64,000 bases of DNA. Source: an uncultured Bacteroidia bacterium (GTDB taxonomy: Bacteria; Bacteroidota; Bacteroidia; Bacteroidales; UBA932). Within the stretch, counting starts at the first letter, position 1. Each line of letters opens with the position of its first letter. The position numbers were made by a program, and so were the translations under genes. A model generated the notes under the pieces. It saw only the letters and a program-made list of their open reading frames with translations, was not told where the DNA came from and did no database searches. The stretch covers positions 27,666 through 91,665 of the forward strand of contig CACXCS010000049.1 of the NCBI GenBank assembly GCA_902766255.1, read 5' to 3'. Positions 61,532 through 64,000 of this stretch are shown piece after piece.

Positions 61532-62500
61532 TCACCACCAGCCGAAGCTGTTCATGTTGTAATAGTTGACAGGACGCTTGGCCATGGCCTTGCCGATTTC
61601 TGCCATCGCGGAAATCCTCTGGCTCTCAAGGCTCACATGCGCGTCGAACTTCTTCATTTCAAAATTCCACTCCCTGTTGTCAAGTTCCCTTACGCGCTTG
61701 CCGATGGTTTCGGAAAGCTGCATTGCACCTGGAACGGAAGATGAAAGAGGATGGATCTGTGAGAGGTATGTGGCAGCCTCGTTGGCCCCGCTCCAGTGCT
61801 GGTTGGCGTTCCATACGTGGGTGGCCATATTCAGCAGTTGTGCGCCCTCGATGTCGATCTTCTGTTGGAAAATCTGCTCTGCGGCGCGCATTGCCTTGTC
61901 GAATGCATCCTTGCAAACAGTAGGCACGGTGAACAGAAGTGCGATGGCCTCATCGTACTTATCCTGGCCGGCAAGGGCGTTTGCCTCGCTGATAAGAAAG
62001 TCGATCTGGGTGTTGTACCACTCGATAATGCGGACCTTGCCCGTTTCGATGAACCTCTGGACCTCGGGGGAGTTGGCCTTGAGCATCTTGACAGCCTGCA
62101 TGTAAGCCTTGGTGGCGTTGGTGCCGGCTCCCTTGATTGGATTAAGGGCGCAGGTTGCATATAAGGTGCCGGTGGCGGCGTCGCCTATATAGAGGGTAGG
62201 GCTGAGAGTGTAAGCCTGCATGGGAGGAGCTGTTGCAGTGACCTCGTGGCCGAGTTCCACCATGTTGGCGGTAATGATGAACCGGGGATCGTAGCTGTCG
62301 CCGGCAAGGCCGTTCTGGGTTACGATCTGGGTGAGCTTGTTGAGCACCACGTTGGAAGCGGCAGCAGGGATGTAGCTGTTCTCCAGGATTACGGGGGTGA
62401 GGGCGATGCGCCCCAAATCATCCATCTTGCCCTGGTTGTTCTGGGCCAGTGCGGCGATGCAGGCCGACGCCAGAAGTACGGTTGCTAAAATCTTTTTCAT
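61532..62500 (-). CDS. Exported protein of unknown function, helical C-terminal half
   Basis: 322 residues with a signal peptide (about 1-19) and Gln20 as +1. The N-terminal half (about 25-135) alternates strands and helices (RFIITANMVELGHEVTATAP; YIGDAATGTLYATCAL), reminiscent of CsgG/LpoB-like or TolB-N-like domains. The second half is helical and TPR-like (ALAGQDKYDEAIALLF; NMATHVWNANQHWSGANEA). No motif of an enzyme is seen. It lies between the DUF6175-like and the short paralogue genes, with 5- and 9-bp gaps. Confidence 0.7.
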   Translation of the reverse strand: MKKILATVLLASACIAALAQNNQGKMDDLGRIALTPVILENSYIPAAASNVVLNKLTQIVTQNGLAGDSYDPRFIITANMVELGHEVTATAPPMQAYTLSPTLYIGDAATGTLYATCALNPIKGAGTNATKAYMQAVKMLKANSPEVQRFIETGKVRIIEWYNTQIDFLISEANALAGQDKYDEAIALLFTVPTVCKDAFDKAMRAAEQIFQQKIDIEGAQLLNMATHVWNANQHWSGANEAATYLSQIHPLSSSVPGAMQLSETIGKRVRELDNREWNFEMKKFDAHVSLESQRISAMAEIGKAMAKRPVNYYNMNSFGWW

Positions 62501-62509
62501 AATCGCTTA

Positions 62510-63475
62510 CTATTTGTCGCCAACGGTAATCCATACATCGCCAAGGCCTCTGGGGGAGGATCCGACGGTGACGTTGAGTTTCTTCTTGAGCTCACGGACG
62601 AGCGGCTTGACGAAGTCGTCGGCATCGATGGCTACGTCGCGGCCCTTACGGTTCTGTGCGTACAGAGGGATGCGTACCTGGGTGAAGCGGAGACGGTTGC
62701 CCGAGCTTGCGCCGGTGGTGAAGCGGCCCTCGACAGTGTTGTCCTGGAACCACTCTTCAACCCACTCGCCGAATTCGTAGTCCTCGCCGTCGATTTCAAT
62801 GTCGTCGTCGAAGTAGAAGGGGCAGTTGTCGTAGCGGATGAAGGTGACGGAAATCTCGCGGCCATTTGCGAACAGATCGTCGAAATAATGCTGAAGTCCG
62901 CTCAGGAAGTTGTCCTTGAAACTCAGGACGCACTCCTCAAGCAGGGAAGTCAGGGGAACGTTGGCAGCGGAACTTACGCCCGTGTTGCCGGAGATGATCT
63001 TGGAAGAATAGGCGTCAATTGCCTGAAGGTTGAAACTGACCTGCCTCTGAGGCCCCATGCGGTGGATTTCGTAGTCGAGATCGAGGATGATGTCGGCCCT
63101 GGCGTTGCGGCGGAGCCTTTCAAGGGGAGTTTCTTCGACTTCTCCGCCGGAGCGGCCGGTCATCATGGCCATTTCGGCGTCCTCGGTCTGGAGACGTTTG
63201 AGTTCCTGCTCGAGGCTCTGGATAGGGAAGTCGTTCTTGGCCATGAAGTCGGCCATTGCGGAAACCAGAGTGCGGATGTCGGCGTTTTCCTTCATCGCCC
63301 TGGAATAGTCGGGAGAGGAAACGGTTTCTCCCATGGCGTCGATTCTCTGGACGAAGCCGTTGCGCTCGCAGAACGCGTCGGCAGGAACAACCATAATCGT
63401 AGGTTTCTTTGCCTGAGACCAGCCCATGAACTGGCAGGCAAGCAGCAATGCTGCAAGTGCTAATGCTTTTTTCAT
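62510..63475 (-). CDS. Exported DUF6175-like protein
   Basis: 321 residues. A signal peptide (about 1-20) is followed by Gln. The mature N-terminus KKPTIMVVPADAFCERNGF and the segment DYSRAMKENADIRTLVSAM look like the Bacteroidota family DUF6175; this is from memory and needs a profile search. The central part (NARADIILDLDYEI) resembles a CsgG/TolB-like nucleotide-free fold, and the C-terminal third is acidic (FDDDIEIDGEDYEFGEW). No catalytic motif is seen. Likely periplasmic. Confidence 0.7.
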   Translation of the reverse strand: MKKALALAALLLACQFMGWSQAKKPTIMVVPADAFCERNGFVQRIDAMGETVSSPDYSRAMKENADIRTLVSAMADFMAKNDFPIQSLEQELKRLQTEDAEMAMMTGRSGGEVEETPLERLRRNARADIILDLDYEIHRMGPQRQVSFNLQAIDAYSSKIISGNTGVSSAANVPLTSLLEECVLSFKDNFLSGLQHYFDDLFANGREISVTFIRYDNCPFYFDDDIEIDGEDYEFGEWVEEWFQDNTVEGRFTTGASSGNRLRFTQVRIPLYAQNRKGRDVAIDADDFVKPLVRELKKKLNVTVGSSPRGLGDVWITVGDK

Positions 63476-63478
63476 ATT

Positions 63479-63994
63479 CTAGAAGCCGGAGCTAAGTTTG
63501 CGAGCCACGCCGTCAGCCTCGAGTTTGCGCTTGAGGTTGTCGTACATAACCTGAACATAAATGCCAACCTTGTATCCGCCCTTGACTTTGCGCTTATCGG
63601 TGCCCGAGGGAACTCCATCGGTAGTCATGCTGACGTAAGCAAGATAGGGGCCGCCGGGGGCGAAGAAGCTCTGGAAATAATCCTCGTGGGTGGCCAGAGT
63701 GTTGGGATTGGGGCAGATGGGAGGCGTACTCATTGCGGTCGCGCTGCCGGGAATGCCCCTGAAGATGCAGGCGTGGACGGCATTTTCCTTGGCTGCCATG
63801 GTTGCTGCATCGACGGTTTTGCCGAAGCCCCAGACCTTGACGAACTTGGTGCCGTCAACACCCACTTTTTCGGTGGTGATTTCGTAGTTGTCCCAGCTGT
63901 TGAAAGACTTTCTGCGGTCTTTGCTCTGGGCGCTTGCACTCACTGCCGAGAATGTCATCAGCAGTGTGAGCGCGATCATAAGTGTTTTTCTCAT
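63479..63994 (-). CDS. Exported protein, paralogue of the protein at 61086-61526
   Basis: 171 residues with a signal peptide (about 1-22) and Gln23 as +1. It shares with the 61086 protein VWGFGKTVDAATMAAKENAV (against VWGTGRNRTDALEQAKKQAV), DYFQSFFAPGGPYLAYVSM and LKRKLEADGV. A Pro/Cys-rich loop (PPICPNPN) is unique to this copy. It is the first gene of the cluster in the window; only 6 bases precede it, so a promoter or further genes upstream cannot be seen. Confidence 0.75.
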   Translation of the reverse strand: MRKTLMIALTLLMTFSAVSASAQSKDRRKSFNSWDNYEITTEKVGVDGTKFVKVWGFGKTVDAATMAAKENAVHACIFRGIPGSATAMSTPPICPNPNTLATHEDYFQSFFAPGGPYLAYVSMTTDGVPSGTDKRKVKGGYKVGIYVQVMYDNLKRKLEADGVARKLSSGF

Positions 63995-64000
63995 ATCGCA

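Overview
The window looks like chromosomal DNA of a Bacteroidota, most likely an uncultured or gut-type Bacteroidales; the genus cannot be fixed from the sequence alone. The evidence is: promoters with the Bacteroidota -7 box TAnnTTTG, a general lack of Shine-Dalgarno sequences, many Sec-exported proteins with Gln as predicted first mature residue, a TonB-dependent receptor, Wzi-like outer-membrane proteins, an UpxY-type antiterminator, a DUF4493-type lipoprotein, PFOR and GlnRS. Coding density is very high. No insertion sequence, phage, conjugation gene or CRISPR array was seen. Bases 1-103 hold nothing I can assign.

Layout. (1) 0.1-9.6 kb: CNNM/HlyC-like membrane protein and recA (minus), divergent from rlmN, a patatin/Omp85-type protein, recX, rnhA, pdxA and a PAP2 phosphatase; then a minus-strand M64 peptidase. 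(2) 9.7-19.7 kb: glutamine synthetase, then a short exopolysaccharide/capsule operon (Wza-like and Wzc-like export proteins, a FlaA1/WbpM-type dehydratase, UpxY, RmlD, RmlA, RmlB) with no glycosyltransferase, flippase, polymerase or RmlC. (3) 19.7-25.7 kb: ROK regulator (minus), a sensor-like membrane protein overlapping trkH, a RecD/Dda-like helicase, a THUMP-like methyltransferase. (4) 25.7-34.8 kb: S9 peptidase (minus), ABC-2 exporter pair, a 5'-nucleotidase split into two lipoprotein genes, yicC, a TonB receptor with a heavy-metal-associated partner. (5) 34.8-47.5 kb: glnS, two Wzi-like paralogues around an aminotransferase, DUF47/PiT phosphate uptake, an MsbA-like ABC protein, VanZ, and a large amidase interrupted by a golvesin-type domain. 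(6) 47.5-55.8 kb: MBL hydrolase and TPR protein (minus), M28-like protein, PFOR and fabD (minus), tRNA-Arg(CCG). (7) 55.9-64 kb: two-domain lipoprotein, M16 peptidase, a 526-bp gap holding terminators and palindromic repeats, then a run of at least five exported proteins of unknown function (minus) that continues past the window edge.

The points most worth following are: (a) the five-gene exported cluster at 60.5-64 kb, bracketed by two paralogues; (b) a palindromic repeat family at 25.7 and 60.3 kb, with a shared core but unrelated inverted arms, both between convergent genes, plus a separate 34-bp-arm palindrome inserted in frame in a methyltransferase gene; (c) five genes whose start codon lies 4-8 nt after a -7 box, implying leaderless mRNAs; (d) an M28 homologue that appears to have lost its catalytic Glu pair and last His ligand.
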